Source of the DNA: Microcoleaceae cyanobacterium UBA11344
GTDB lineage: Bacteria > Cyanobacteriota > Cyanobacteriia > Cyanobacteriales > Microcoleaceae
Direction of reading: 5' to 3'
Assembly: GCA_003483675.1 (NCBI GenBank)
Contig: DMYK01000463.1
Location: 1-13,061 of the forward strand
DNA length: 13,061 nucleotides
In this document: positions 1-6,409 of the stretch, in pieces
How the letters are laid out: each line of letters opens with the position of its first letter
Position numbering within the stretch: position 1 is the stretch's first letter
Position numbers and translations under genes: made by a program
Notes under the pieces: model-generated
What the model was told of the DNA's origin: nothing
The model's database searches: none
The model's input: only the letters and a program-made list of their open reading frames with translations

Positions 1-601
1 AGCTAATCCGGGAGCTAAAATTGTGGGAATTGATTTATCAGAAGAATCAGTTAAATTAGCCCGCCACCGCTTGCAATATCACGGATTTGAAAATGCCGAA
101 TTTTATGCGCTCAAAATAGAAGAATTACCAACTTTAGGTTTGCAGTTCGACTATATCAATGCTGACGAAGTTCTGTATCTCTTGCCCGATGCTATTGCTG
201 GATTGCAAGCGATGAAATCTGTTCTCAAACCCGATGGCATCATCCGCACAAACCTACACAGTTCAAATGGTAGAGCGGGAATGTTTCGCGCTCAAGCTGC
301 TTTCAAAGCAATGGGATTAATGGATGGAAGTCCGGGAGAATTGGAGATAGAAATAGTCCGGGAAACTATGGAAGCTTTGCGAGATGAAATAGGGCTCAAG
401 GCATTCACCTGGAACTCAGATCGCGCGCAGGATGAGGGATGGATTCTGTCAAACTATTTATTAGTTGGTGACAAAGGCTGTAGCGTGCCTGAACTGTTTG
501 CCATGTTGAGAGGTGCGGATTTAGCCAGACAGACGGGAATCCCCACACCATACTTCGGCGGAGTTTATCCTGAGCGTAGTCGAAGGGCTCAGCACAAGTA
601 G
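1..601 (+). pseudogene. Class I SAM-dependent methyltransferase, N-terminal part (5' end outside window, 3' end lost to insertion)
   Basis: The reading frame is open from base 2, so the GTG at 23 is internal and the true start lies off the left edge. Visible are the end of the SAM-binding Rossmann core: the acidic loop after strand beta-2 (VGIDLS), the ADEVLYLLPD segment and LKPDGIIRTNLH, typical of motifs following the glycine-rich motif I, which would be upstream. Homologous-looking sequence stops at about base 523 (…LRGADL). The following 25 codons, ending in PERSRRAQHK, read through foreign sequence and stop at a TAG that belongs to an end repeat of the inserted element. The C-terminal part resumes near 2616 in another frame. 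The substrate cannot be told. The gene is almost certainly inactive as a full-length enzyme, although a truncated product could still be made. That the two parts were one gene is inferred from the way ...GADL joins to QFISMVAW and from the absence of a start of its own for the second part. Confidence 0.8.
570..592. repeat. Small dispersed-type palindromic repeat (CTGAGC / GCTCAG)
   Basis: CTGAGC at 570-575 and GCTCAG at 587-592 form a 6-bp stem around an 11-base loop containing GTAGTCGAAGG. Sequences of the form CTGAGCGnAGTCGAAGG are, to my recollection, common short interspersed repeats in cyanobacterial genomes. It lies between the end of methyltransferase homology and the repeat at 599, and it supplies the odd PERSRRAQ tail of the truncated methyltransferase. 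Only one full copy is visible in the window, so the call as a dispersed repeat rests on recollection. Confidence 0.45.
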
Positions 602-613
602 CTGTACTCGCTT
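599..613 (+). repeat. Left copy of a direct repeat at the ends of the IS605-type element
   Basis: TAGCTGTACTCGCTT matches TAGCTGTACTCAGCTT at 2585-2600 with one missing A. Similarity weakens but continues afterwards (…GTGGATGAG against …GTGGAGTATG). In both copies the TAG is used as a stop codon, here by the truncated methyltransferase frame and on the right by tnpB. A stem CTCGC (607-611)/GCGAG (630-634) begins in this copy. Confidence 0.6.
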
Positions 614-646
614 CGCGCGTGGATGAGAGGCGAGCGATGTGACGAT

Positions 647-697
647 TCCACCCCCTCGCAATCTGACAAGCAAAGCTCTTAGCCGTGAGGGGGTGGA
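647..697. repeat. Left-end hairpin of the element (11-bp perfect stem)
   Basis: TCCACCCCCTC at 647-657 pairs perfectly with GAGGGGGTGGA at 687-697 across a 29-base loop. It lies 27 bases beyond the tnpA stop codon on the minus-strand side, where IS200/IS605 left-end hairpins recognised by the Y1 transposase are found. There is no T-run, so it is not a typical terminator. A second possible pairing, GCTCTT (675-680) with AAGAGC (705-710), would cross the first stem in a pseudoknot-like way. That short match may be chance. Confidence 0.6.
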
Positions 698-723
698 TGA
701 GGAGAAGAGCAAAATATTGTGCT

Positions 724-1138
724 TCACTCAACGGGTCGATCTTGCTCCTCAATATACTTCTTCAACAGGTCAACAGTTACGCCACCACAAGAGGCAATGA
801 AATAACCATTTGTCCAGAAGACATCTTTCCAATAAACCTTATTAACTTCAGCCACGAACTCCTTTCGTAGATATCGACTGGATACAGTTTTGAGATTATT
901 AATCAGCTTGGCTTCGCTCAGTTTGTGGCGTGTATTGAAGCAGTAAATGTACATGATCACGTTCACCATTGAATTCTACTAATCGCCCTTCCCGCTTCTC
1001 CATCAAAGCTTTGAATATCGCTTCAAGTCTGGTCAACAAAGTATCGGTGAGGACTTTTCGCCGATACTTTGTCGTCAACACTAAATGGCACTTGAGATCA
1101 GAAACCCCTCTAGCCTTATGGATAAAATCCTTCGCCAT
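724..1138 (-). pseudogene. tnpA: IS200/IS605 family Y1 transposase TnpA, frameshifted
   Basis: TnpA is the single-strand DNA transposase of this family, with an HUH metal site and one catalytic tyrosine. The N-terminal frame (from ATG at 1138) carries KCHLVLTTKYRRKV and DHVHLL, whose HVH is the HUH motif (residues 62-64). It stops at 899. The C-terminal frame, reading to 724, carries LINNLKTVSSRYLRKEF and WTNGYFIASCGG with the catalytic Tyr. The two frames would join as …PQTERSK-LINNLK… if one of the two G's at 910-911 (plus strand) were removed. The rejoined length of about 137 residues is normal for the family. The local sequence shows no slippery run of the kind used for programmed frameshifting, so a disabling 1-base insertion or a sequencing error is the simplest reading. 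It is divergent from tnpB, 66 bases apart. Confidence 0.85.
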
Positions 1139-1142
1139 CTGT

Positions 1143-1172
1143 TTGACAATAAATATTATATTCTGTTATAAT
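1143..1172 (+). promoter_or_regulatory. Consensus sigma70-type promoter for tnpB
   Basis: TTGACA at 1143-1148 and TATAAT at 1167-1172 are both perfect consensus hexamers with an 18-base spacer. They lie 32 bases upstream of the tnpB ATG in the 66-base gap between the divergent transposase genes. On the opposite strand the same AT-rich stretch also contains a TATAAT-like -10 that could serve tnpA. No good Shine-Dalgarno sequence precedes the tnpB ATG (AACGCA-ATG). Confidence 0.6.
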
Positions 1173-1204
1173 AACACTAACTGAAGCGTCAAGGTCGTAA
1201 CGCA

Positions 1205-2587
1205 ATGAAGACAACATATCAGTATCAATTTTATCCAGACACTAATCAGAAACTAGAGTTAAATCACTGGCTGAGGATTTGCCGTTATTGGTATAATCGT
1301 CAGTTAGGCGACCGATTTGATTGGTGGGATATGAATCGGACTGGTATTGATGCTTGTCCATTAGTAAGCAGTATTGCTAATCCAAGAGAAAAACCCAATT
1401 ATTACAACCAAAAAGCTTTATTACCATTCATCAAGAAAGACCTAGTGAAAGTTTTTCATAGTGGTGAATTATTGGACTTCAAGCAAGTAGATTCTACTGT
1501 CTTGCAAGATGTTTCTAAGCGAGTAGATAAAGCTTTTGAGCGATTTATTATTGGTGATAGCAAAGGTGGGAAATCAGGTAGACCTCGCTTGAAAACTGAA
1601 GCAGACTATCGGACAATGACTTTTGCAACTGCTTCAAACGACTGGATTAAACTAATTCGCAAAAATTGGCTATATATTCGGTTGCCGAAACTAGGAGTTG
1701 TCAAAGTTCGGAAACATCGCCCAATCCCAGATGGATTTATCCTCAAGCAAGCTAGTGTTACTAGAAAAGCTGATGGTTGGTTTGTTCAGTTAATGCTCGA
1801 AGACACATCTGTGCCTGAATTTACGCCTGATAAAATTGTCCCGACGTGGGATAACTCAATTGGTTTGGATGCAGTGCTTCACGAAGATGTCTATCTCGCA
1901 ACATCTGAAGGTGAAAAACTACCTTCCCTCAAGCCGTTACGCAAAAATCAAGCTAAGCTTGACCGCATTTCACAGAAGCGGAACAAACGCAAACGTGGCT
2001 CTAAATCTCGACGTAAACTAGCTAAGAGGGAAGCAAGACGGCATCAACGCATTGCTCGTTCTCGTCAAGATTTTCACTATAAAACCGCTCACAAATTGGT
2101 CAAAACGGGAGCTAAATTCTTTTTTCACGAAGAACTTAACCTTAAAGGCTTAACCAAACGGAATAAGGTCAAGCAAGATGATGATGGTAATTACCTTTCA
2201 AATGGTCAATCAGCTAAATCAGGATTGAATAAGTCTTGGCTAGATGCTGCGTTTGGTCAATTTTTTAAGACGCTGGAATACATAGCCGCAAAAGCTGGGT
2301 CAGTCGTCGTTCCACAAAAACCTGCTTACACCTCAATGGTACTCAGTTATCGGAATGAAATCATTTTTACCGATTGCAGTATTCGAGATTATTGGGATGA
2401 GCAAAACTCTCTAATGGTTGACCGCGATCTTAATGCCGCGATTAATTTGAAGAGACTTGGGTTGGACATTTTCCCAAGTATAAAACGCCGTAGTGGGAAT
2501 CTTTCTGTAGTAGGAACTATGGATAATAGTACCGTGAAGGAAATTTTGTATACCCTTAATAGGGCTGCAAAGATGCCCACGTCATAG
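1205..2587 (+). CDS. tnpB: TnpB, RNA-guided endonuclease of IS200/IS605 element (zinc-ribbon-less subtype)
   Basis: TnpB proteins are RuvC-like nucleases guided by an RNA (omega/reRNA) made from the element's right end; they favour retention of the element. At 460 residues it is at the long end for the family. The N-terminal region (1-200) holds the OrfB-like wedge/REC part. RuvC motifs are visible: SIGLD with Asp222, FFFHEELNL with Glu309, and DRDLNAAINL with Asp408, so the catalytic triad looks complete. A basic helix-rich stretch (about 245-290, KRNKRKRGSKSRRK) lies between the first two motifs. The usual CxxC…CxxC zinc ribbon before the last motif is absent: that segment (about 373-400, PAYTSMVLSYRNE…TDCSIRDYW) has one cysteine. 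I recall similar cyanobacterial proteins, so this is probably a lineage trait rather than damage. The guide-RNA scaffold would be expected in the 3' end of this gene and the following bases; this is inference from the family. Confidence 0.9.
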   Translation: MKTTYQYQFYPDTNQKLELNHWLRICRYWYNRQLGDRFDWWDMNRTGIDACPLVSSIANPREKPNYYNQKALLPFIKKDLVKVFHSGELLDFKQVDSTVLQDVSKRVDKAFERFIIGDSKGGKSGRPRLKTEADYRTMTFATASNDWIKLIRKNWLYIRLPKLGVVKVRKHRPIPDGFILKQASVTRKADGWFVQLMLEDTSVPEFTPDKIVPTWDNSIGLDAVLHEDVYLATSEGEKLPSLKPLRKNQAKLDRISQKRNKRKRGSKSRRKLAKREARRHQRIARSRQDFHYKTAHKLVKTGAKFFFHEELNLKGLTKRNKVKQDDDGNYLSNGQSAKSGLNKSWLDAAFGQFFKTLEYIAAKAGSVVVPQKPAYTSMVLSYRNEIIFTDCSIRDYWDEQNSLMVDRDLNAAINLKRLGLDIFPSIKRRSGNLSVVGTMDNSTVKEILYTLNRAAKMPTS

Positions 2588-2600
2588 CTGTACTCAGCTT
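2585..2600 (+). repeat. Right copy of the end direct repeat, containing a small hairpin
   Basis: TAGCTGTACTCAGCTT repeats the sequence at 599-613 with one extra base. It begins with the tnpB stop codon. Bases 2586-2599 form a perfect AGCTG-TACT-CAGCT hairpin, a plausible right-end subterminal structure of the element. Host methyltransferase coding sequence resumes about 15 bases further on. Confidence 0.55.
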
Positions 2601-2603
2601 GAC

Positions 2604-3185
2604 TTGTGGAGTATGTCACAGTTTATCAGTATGGTGGCTTGGCGCAGGTGGGATTTGATGGATTTGTTCAAAGATGCAGATGATTTGCCTCCGTTTTTGG
2701 CGATGAGTCTGCCAGAAGCTTCTGTGGAAGAGCAACTGCATTTATTTGACTTGTTACATCCCCTGCACCGTTTGTTTGATTTCTGGTGCGGCAATCCTGA
2801 TCGGGCTCAGGATTTTGTGCCCGTGGCGGAATGGACGGAGGCTCAATGGCGGGAAGCACGGGTAAACCTGCACCCTCAACTGATGACTTCCCAGGTGAGG
2901 GAAGATTTGATGAATTGCATTGACAGCCAGACGCCGTTTGAGATTAGTCGTTATATTACTTTGCCAACTCTAGCGCCGGTGGCGATCGACTGTACAATAG
3001 CTGCTTGCTTGCTACCTCTGTGGGAGGGGCCGCAGTCTGTGGTGTCCCTGGTGGAACAGTGGCTCCAAATCCGCTCCCAGATGGCTGTTAACCTAGAGCC
3101 TGTTAGCGAGGAGACTGCCGCCTCGGAAGTCAAGGAACTGTTGATCGGGCTGGAAGTCTTTCTGTATGTGCTTTTGGAGCATTAG
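2604..3185 (+). pseudogene. Class I SAM-dependent methyltransferase, C-terminal part (separated by the insertion)
   Basis: The open frame begins with TTG at 2604 or ATG at 2613 (MSQFISMVAW), but neither has a convincing ribosome binding site and the sequence reads as the middle of a protein. QFISMVAWRRWDLMDLF would follow directly on the GADL at base 523 of the upstream fragment. The remaining ~190 residues are a helical C-terminal region (PPFLAMSLPEASVEEQLHLFDLL, HRLFDFWCG, EWTEAQWREARVNLHPQL) without SAM-binding motifs, consistent with a substrate or regulatory domain. The coding sequence shows no internal stop, so the interruption may be recent. If translated alone the product would lack the catalytic core. 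It ends 114 bases before the pilin gene. Assignment to the same original gene as 1-523 is by frame logic and family recollection. Confidence 0.75.
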
Positions 3186-3233
3186 AACCAGGAGTTGAAA
3201 AAAAAAATAGTTGGGGGTGATATTAAAGCGCTG

Positions 3234-3257
3234 GTAACTGGGTAAGTTACATATAAG
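3234..3257 (+). promoter_or_regulatory. Possible operator and -10 box upstream of the pilin gene
   Basis: GTAACT (3234-3239) and AGTTAC (3245-3250) form a perfect 6-bp inverted repeat with a 5-base centre. It sits directly upstream of TATAAG (3252-3257), a reasonable -10 box 42 bases before the pilin ATG. There is no good -35 hexamer at the usual spacing, so an activator or alternative sigma factor is conceivable. This is inference from sequence only. Confidence 0.3.
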
Positions 3258-3284
3258 AGTTAGAAATCGAGCATTTCACCCCTC

Positions 3285-3290
3285 AAGGAG
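3285..3290 (+). promoter_or_regulatory. Ribosome binding site of the pilin gene
   Basis: AAGGAG lies 9 bases before the ATG at 3300. It is the strongest Shine-Dalgarno sequence in the window, fitting a highly expressed major pilin, and it fixes the start codon. Confidence 0.75.
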
Positions 3291-3299
3291 AAAAGATTT

Positions 3300-3800
3300 A
3301 TGAAGACTGAATTTAAAGCCAAGTTCCTGCAACAGCTCAACAAAAAAAGACAGGATCAAGGTTTCACCCTGATTGAACTGCTGGTCGTTATCATCATTAT
3401 CGGTATTTTGTCGGCTATCGCTTTGCCCGCGTTCCTCAACCAAGCAAACAAAGCCAAGCAATCTGAAGCCAAGCAGTATGTCGCCTCGATCAACAAGGGT
3501 CAGCAGGCTTATTATGCTGAGAACGGCAAGTTTACAACAGTGATTTCGGACTTGGGTCTAGGCCTCAAAACTGACACCACTAACTACACTTATACCGTCA
3601 CAGCTCCTGCTGGCGATCAGACAAATGCTAATGCCGCTCCTAAAAATACTACCTCTCTGAGAGCATATGGAGGTGTTGTAGTTCTAGTTGCAAGTGGCGA
3701 GGCAAAAACTACTCAGACATCCATTTGTGAAGCTGTAGGTGGCACAGCCGCCTTCGCCGCGACAGACTGCGCCGGTGCCTGGAGTGCCGTTACCAAGTAA
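3300..3800 (+). CDS. pilA: Type IV major pilin, PilA-like prepilin
   Basis: This is a structural subunit of type IV pili, used for twitching and gliding motility, adhesion and DNA uptake. The leader (residues 1-21) is basic and ends in the prepilin peptidase site DQG/FTLIELLVV, with cleavage after Gly21, so the mature chain starts at Phe22 and has the conserved Glu5 (Glu26 of the precursor). A hydrophobic helix (about 22-46) forms the inner-membrane segment and later the pilus core. The globular part has the AKQSEAKQYVASINKGQQAYYAENGKF stretch common to cyanobacterial PilA proteins. Two cysteines near the C-terminus (TSIC… and ATDC) could form the D-region disulfide. The mature product of about 145 residues is normal. 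It has its own ribosome site and a strong terminator, so it is probably monocistronic. The Thr/Ser/Ala-rich C-terminal half and the OGT-like gene next door make glycosylation plausible, but that is inference. Confidence 0.93.
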   Translation: MKTEFKAKFLQQLNKKRQDQGFTLIELLVVIIIIGILSAIALPAFLNQANKAKQSEAKQYVASINKGQQAYYAENGKFTTVISDLGLGLKTDTTNYTYTVTAPAGDQTNANAAPKNTTSLRAYGGVVVLVASGEAKTTQTSICEAVGGTAAFAATDCAGAWSAVTK

Positions 3801-3854
3801 TAACAGAGAGATTGTGGCAGGAATTGTAGCTTGTCAGTCTAGCTTAAGTGTGGA

Positions 3855-3887
3855 AAAAGAGGTAGCGCTATGTGCGCTACCTCTTTT
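3855..3887 (+). terminator. Strong factor-independent terminator after pilA
   Basis: A perfect 14-bp stem (AAAAGAGGTAGCGC at 3855-3868, GCGCTACCTCTTTT at 3874-3887) closes a 5-base TATGT loop and ends in a T-run, 54 bases after the pilin stop codon. The A-run on the other side would let it act in both directions, though no gene converges on it here. It separates pilA transcription from the OGT-like gene. Confidence 0.88.
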
Positions 3888-4012
3888 AGTGGAGTTAAGG
3901 TTCAGGCAGAAGAATGTCATTTGATAGCTAGTGCAATGGCTCTGGCTAGATTATTCTCTTTCTTCAGTTATGAATAAGATAATATACAATAGACATTTGT
4001 TTTAATTAGCTT

Positions 4013-6259
4013 ATGATTTCAGAGTCTTTACCGATTAATGCAGTGAATTGGCAGCAGCAAGCCGTTCAAAGTCTGACCAAAGGGAACTACACTCAAGCTG
4101 TGAGCTTGTACGAACAAGCGATCGTCGCTGAACCCGACATCCGCTCCCACTACTGGCATTTAGGGCTGATGTTATTGTTGCAGGAGCAAGAGGCAGAAGC
4201 ACAGACAACTTGGCTGCTGGCAATGGCCGAAGGGGATGAAGAACAAGTTGAGCAGTGGACAGCCGAATTAATCGAGGTGCTGCAAACTGAAGCAGAGCGG
4301 AGGAAGACTCTCGAAGACTACTCTGTGGCTTGGGCGATTCGGCAACACATACGGGAAATTAGCCCAACCGATATTAATAATCTACTCCATCTCATAGAAC
4401 TATATGTTCAGATTAAGACTTATACAGGAGAAGAGCTGACTGAGTTGGGAGTGATAGATCTGCTACAGACAGAGCCACCTGTGGAACTAGATTCAGCTCT
4501 ATTAGTACAAATGTTGGAAAAGGTGTTAAATTATTCGCCTTTGCATCCCTCATCATTGGAATTGACAGAAACTTGTTTGTCTTATATACCTGACTCTTCG
4601 GCTTTTGTTGATTTTTTGCTACCTATAATTTATGAAATTACTTACACGCACAGGCGACAGAAATTATCAATATGCTTTACTAATTTGGGTTTGCGTGCGG
4701 TTCCCCAGCATCCAGAGCTGCTCCGGTGTTTAGCCACATTTTATACGGATTTGGGCGAACATACTAAAGCTATAGAAGCTGCTAAATTGTGCTATTCCCT
4801 CCCTGAGCGGCGATTGATAGATAAAATTTATGACAATCACCTGATTCTGCGCGCGACAATGAATGCGGGAATCTGTGGGTATTGGGATGAAATCACTTCG
4901 CATATCCAAATACAGGAAGAGCTGCTAGAGTCGCTTTACAAAGAGCAGCCAACAGACTTAGGTTCAGACCGTAATGTTTTAGGCTTGTACAACACAACCT
5001 TTTTTTTCAACTACTTTCGGGACGATCCGCAAACTAATAACAAATATCGCACTCAGCTAGCTCAGGTTTGCCAAGCTAATATTGAAGCAGATGCCAAGGA
5101 GGTAGTACAGCGCTACCGCCACAGACTATCTTCGCATCCTAGATTTGATGCCTCAAGTAGACCTTTGAAAATAGGATACTTGTCTCATTGTTTAAGGCAG
5201 CATTCAGTAGGTTGGCTGGCGCGATGGATTTTTCAACATCACGATCGCGAGCGATTTCAACTTTATGCTTATTTGCTCGGCTGTACCGAGGTTGTTGACT
5301 CCTTGCAGGGATGGTACGTTAATCATGTTCATAAAGCGTATAAGACGGGGCTTGGGGGGATGGAAGTAGCTGAGCAAATTTCTCTGGATGAAATTGATAT
5401 TTTGATCGATCTCGATAGTATCACGCTAAGTACAGCTTGCGGGATTGTATCGACAAAGCCTGCGCCGATTCAGGTGACGTGGTTGGGATGGGACGGATCG
5501 GCTATGCCAACGATCGATTACTACATTGCCGATCCCTATGTTTTACCGGAATCGGCTCAGGATTACTATGCAGAAAAAATCTGGCGCTTGCCTCAAACCT
5601 ATATAGCTGTAGATGGTTTTGAAGTTGGCGTACCTACGCTGCGGCGCGATCATCTGGATCTGCCCAGCGATGCAGTGGTATATTTCGGCGTTCAGAGGGG
5701 TGTCAAGTATCATCCCCACACGGCGATGCTGCAAATGAAAATTCTTAAAGAAGTGCCGAATAGCTATTTTTTGATGAAAGCTTATGGAGAACGAGAATTG
5801 CTCGATAATTTCTTTATAGAAACTGCTGAAGCAGAGGGTGTGAGCCGAGATCGCCTGCGATTTTTGCCAAGTGCGCCTTCAGAGGAGGTTCACCGAGCTA
5901 ACTTAGGCATTGCTGACGTGGTTCTAGATACTTATCCTTATAACGGAGCTACTACTACTCTAGAAACTCTCTGGATGGGAATTCCAATGGTGACAAGAGT
6001 GGGGGAGCAGTTTTCTGCCCGCAACAGCTATACGATGATGGTAAATGCGGGTATTTCGGAAGGGATTGCTTGGACGGATGAAGAGTACATAGAATGGGGA
6101 ATTCGTTTAGGGAAAGATCCAGTTTTGCGGCAGCAAATATCCTGGAAACTGCGGCAGTCACGGCAGACTGCTCCGCTGTGGAATGGCAAGCAATTTACGC
6201 GAGAGATGGAGAAAGCTTACGAGCAAATGTGGCAGATATATCTGGACAAAAATCGTTAA
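4013..6259 (+). CDS. TPR-containing O-linked N-acetylglucosamine transferase, SPINDLY/GT41 family
   Basis: It probably transfers a sugar (GlcNAc, fucose or another) from a nucleotide sugar to Ser/Thr of proteins. Residues 10-75 contain TPR repeats (QQAVQSLTKGNYTQAVSLYEQAI), with more helical repeats to about 270. The GT-B catalytic region runs from about 385 to 740. Landmarks seen: IGYLSHCLRQHSVGWL with His397 at the place of the OGT active-site His, PIQVTWLGWDGSAMPTIDYYIADP, VQRGVKYHP with Lys565 at the place of the UDP-binding Lys, and DTYPYNGATTTLETLWMGIPMVTR. The 748-residue length is normal. The start is ATG 4013 without a clear ribosome site. It lies 212 bases after pilA beyond a terminator, so it likely has its own promoter. 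In Nostoc punctiforme an OGT of this type (OgtA) is reported to be needed for hormogonium motility and normal PilA, so a role in pilin or pilus function is a fair hypothesis. The sugar donor cannot be read from sequence. Confidence 0.9.
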   Translation: MISESLPINAVNWQQQAVQSLTKGNYTQAVSLYEQAIVAEPDIRSHYWHLGLMLLLQEQEAEAQTTWLLAMAEGDEEQVEQWTAELIEVLQTEAERRKTLEDYSVAWAIRQHIREISPTDINNLLHLIELYVQIKTYTGEELTELGVIDLLQTEPPVELDSALLVQMLEKVLNYSPLHPSSLELTETCLSYIPDSSAFVDFLLPIIYEITYTHRRQKLSICFTNLGLRAVPQHPELLRCLATFYTDLGEHTKAIEAAKLCYSLPERRLIDKIYDNHLILRATMNAGICGYWDEITSHIQIQEELLESLYKEQPTDLGSDRNVLGLYNTTFFFNYFRDDPQTNNKYRTQLAQVCQANIEADAKEVVQRYRHRLSSHPRFDASSRPLKIGYLSHCLRQHSVGWLARWIFQHHDRERFQLYAYLLGCTEVVDSLQGWYVNHVHKAYKTGLGGMEVAEQISLDEIDILIDLDSITLSTACGIVSTKPAPIQVTWLGWDGSAMPTIDYYIADPYVLPESAQDYYAEKIWRLPQTYIAVDGFEVGVPTLRRDHLDLPSDAVVYFGVQRGVKYHPHTAMLQMKILKEVPNSYFLMKAYGERELLDNFFIETAEAEGVSRDRLRFLPSAPSEEVHRANLGIADVVLDTYPYNGATTTLETLWMGIPMVTRVGEQFSARNSYTMMVNAGISEGIAWTDEEYIEWGIRLGKDPVLRQQISWKLRQSRQTAPLWNGKQFTREMEKAYEQMWQIYLDKNR

Positions 6260-6283
6260 TTACCTGGAGATAAATTTGTCAGC

Positions 6284-6366
6284 TATAGCAATCTTATTTG
6301 AGTTGTGAACCTAGGATTCAGCCAGAAAACCAGGCAAGTTTCACATTAAGATTTAGGACTGCTATA
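6284..6366. repeat. MITE-like imperfect inverted repeat
   Basis: TATAGCAATCTTATTTGA…GTGAA on the left faces TTTCACATTAAGATTTAGGACTGCTATA on the right, giving an imperfect inverted repeat of about 25-28 bases per arm in an 83-bp unit with outermost TATAGCA/TGCTATA. Sequences ending in TATAGCAATC/TATAGCAGTCC are, as far as I recall, common small non-coding repeats in filamentous cyanobacteria. It fills the 150-base gap between the OGT-like gene and the nucleotidyltransferase gene. It has no coding capacity. A further TTGCTATA end occurs at 6844-6851. Confidence 0.55.
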
Positions 6367-6409
6367 TCACAGGTTAAGATTAAAATTATCCTACATAATA
6401 TGACGCATT

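Larger units (their letters stand above)
524..2615 (+). mobile_element. IS200/IS605-type insertion element, divergent tnpA/tnpB, inside a methyltransferase gene
   Basis: The element holds a Y1 HUH transposase gene (tnpA, minus strand, frameshifted) and a tnpB gene (plus strand) in the divergent order known for IS605. No long terminal inverted repeats or target duplication are seen, as expected for this family. Subterminal structures are present: a hairpin of 11 bp at 647-657/687-697, a smaller one at 607-637 (CTCGC/GCGAG), and a 5-bp stem with 4-nt loop (AGCTG-TACT-CAGCT) at 2586-2599. A direct repeat TAGCTGTACTC(A)GCTT lies at 599-613 and 2585-2600. Boundaries given are where methyltransferase homology stops and resumes by eye. 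The true left end may be 524 (just after GATTTA) or nearer 599, with 524-598 then being an older insertion. Because tnpA is broken, the copy probably cannot move without help in trans. Confidence 0.75.

Noticed and set aside
647..697. Terminator for tnpA
   Set aside because: The 29-base loop is long and no T-run follows on the minus strand; a left-end transposition hairpin fits better.
405..752. Minus-strand open frame of 115 codons overlapping the methyltransferase fragment and the element's left end
   Set aside because: It overlaps recognised coding sequence and hairpins, contains the dispersed repeat (FDYAQDK) and has no family-like sequence; it is a shadow frame.
685..870. Plus-strand frame of 61 codons opposite the 3' part of tnpA
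   Set aside because: It lies antisense to a recognisable Y1 transposase segment and shows no independent protein features.
899..930. Programmed frameshift in tnpA
   Set aside because: No slippery heptamer or downstream structure is evident and one extra G explains the break, so a simple insertion is more likely.
6281..6367. Riboswitch or small RNA between the OGT-like and nucleotidyltransferase genes
   Set aside because: The symmetric arms with TATAGCA/TGCTATA ends look like a MITE-type repeat and no known aptamer pattern was recognised.
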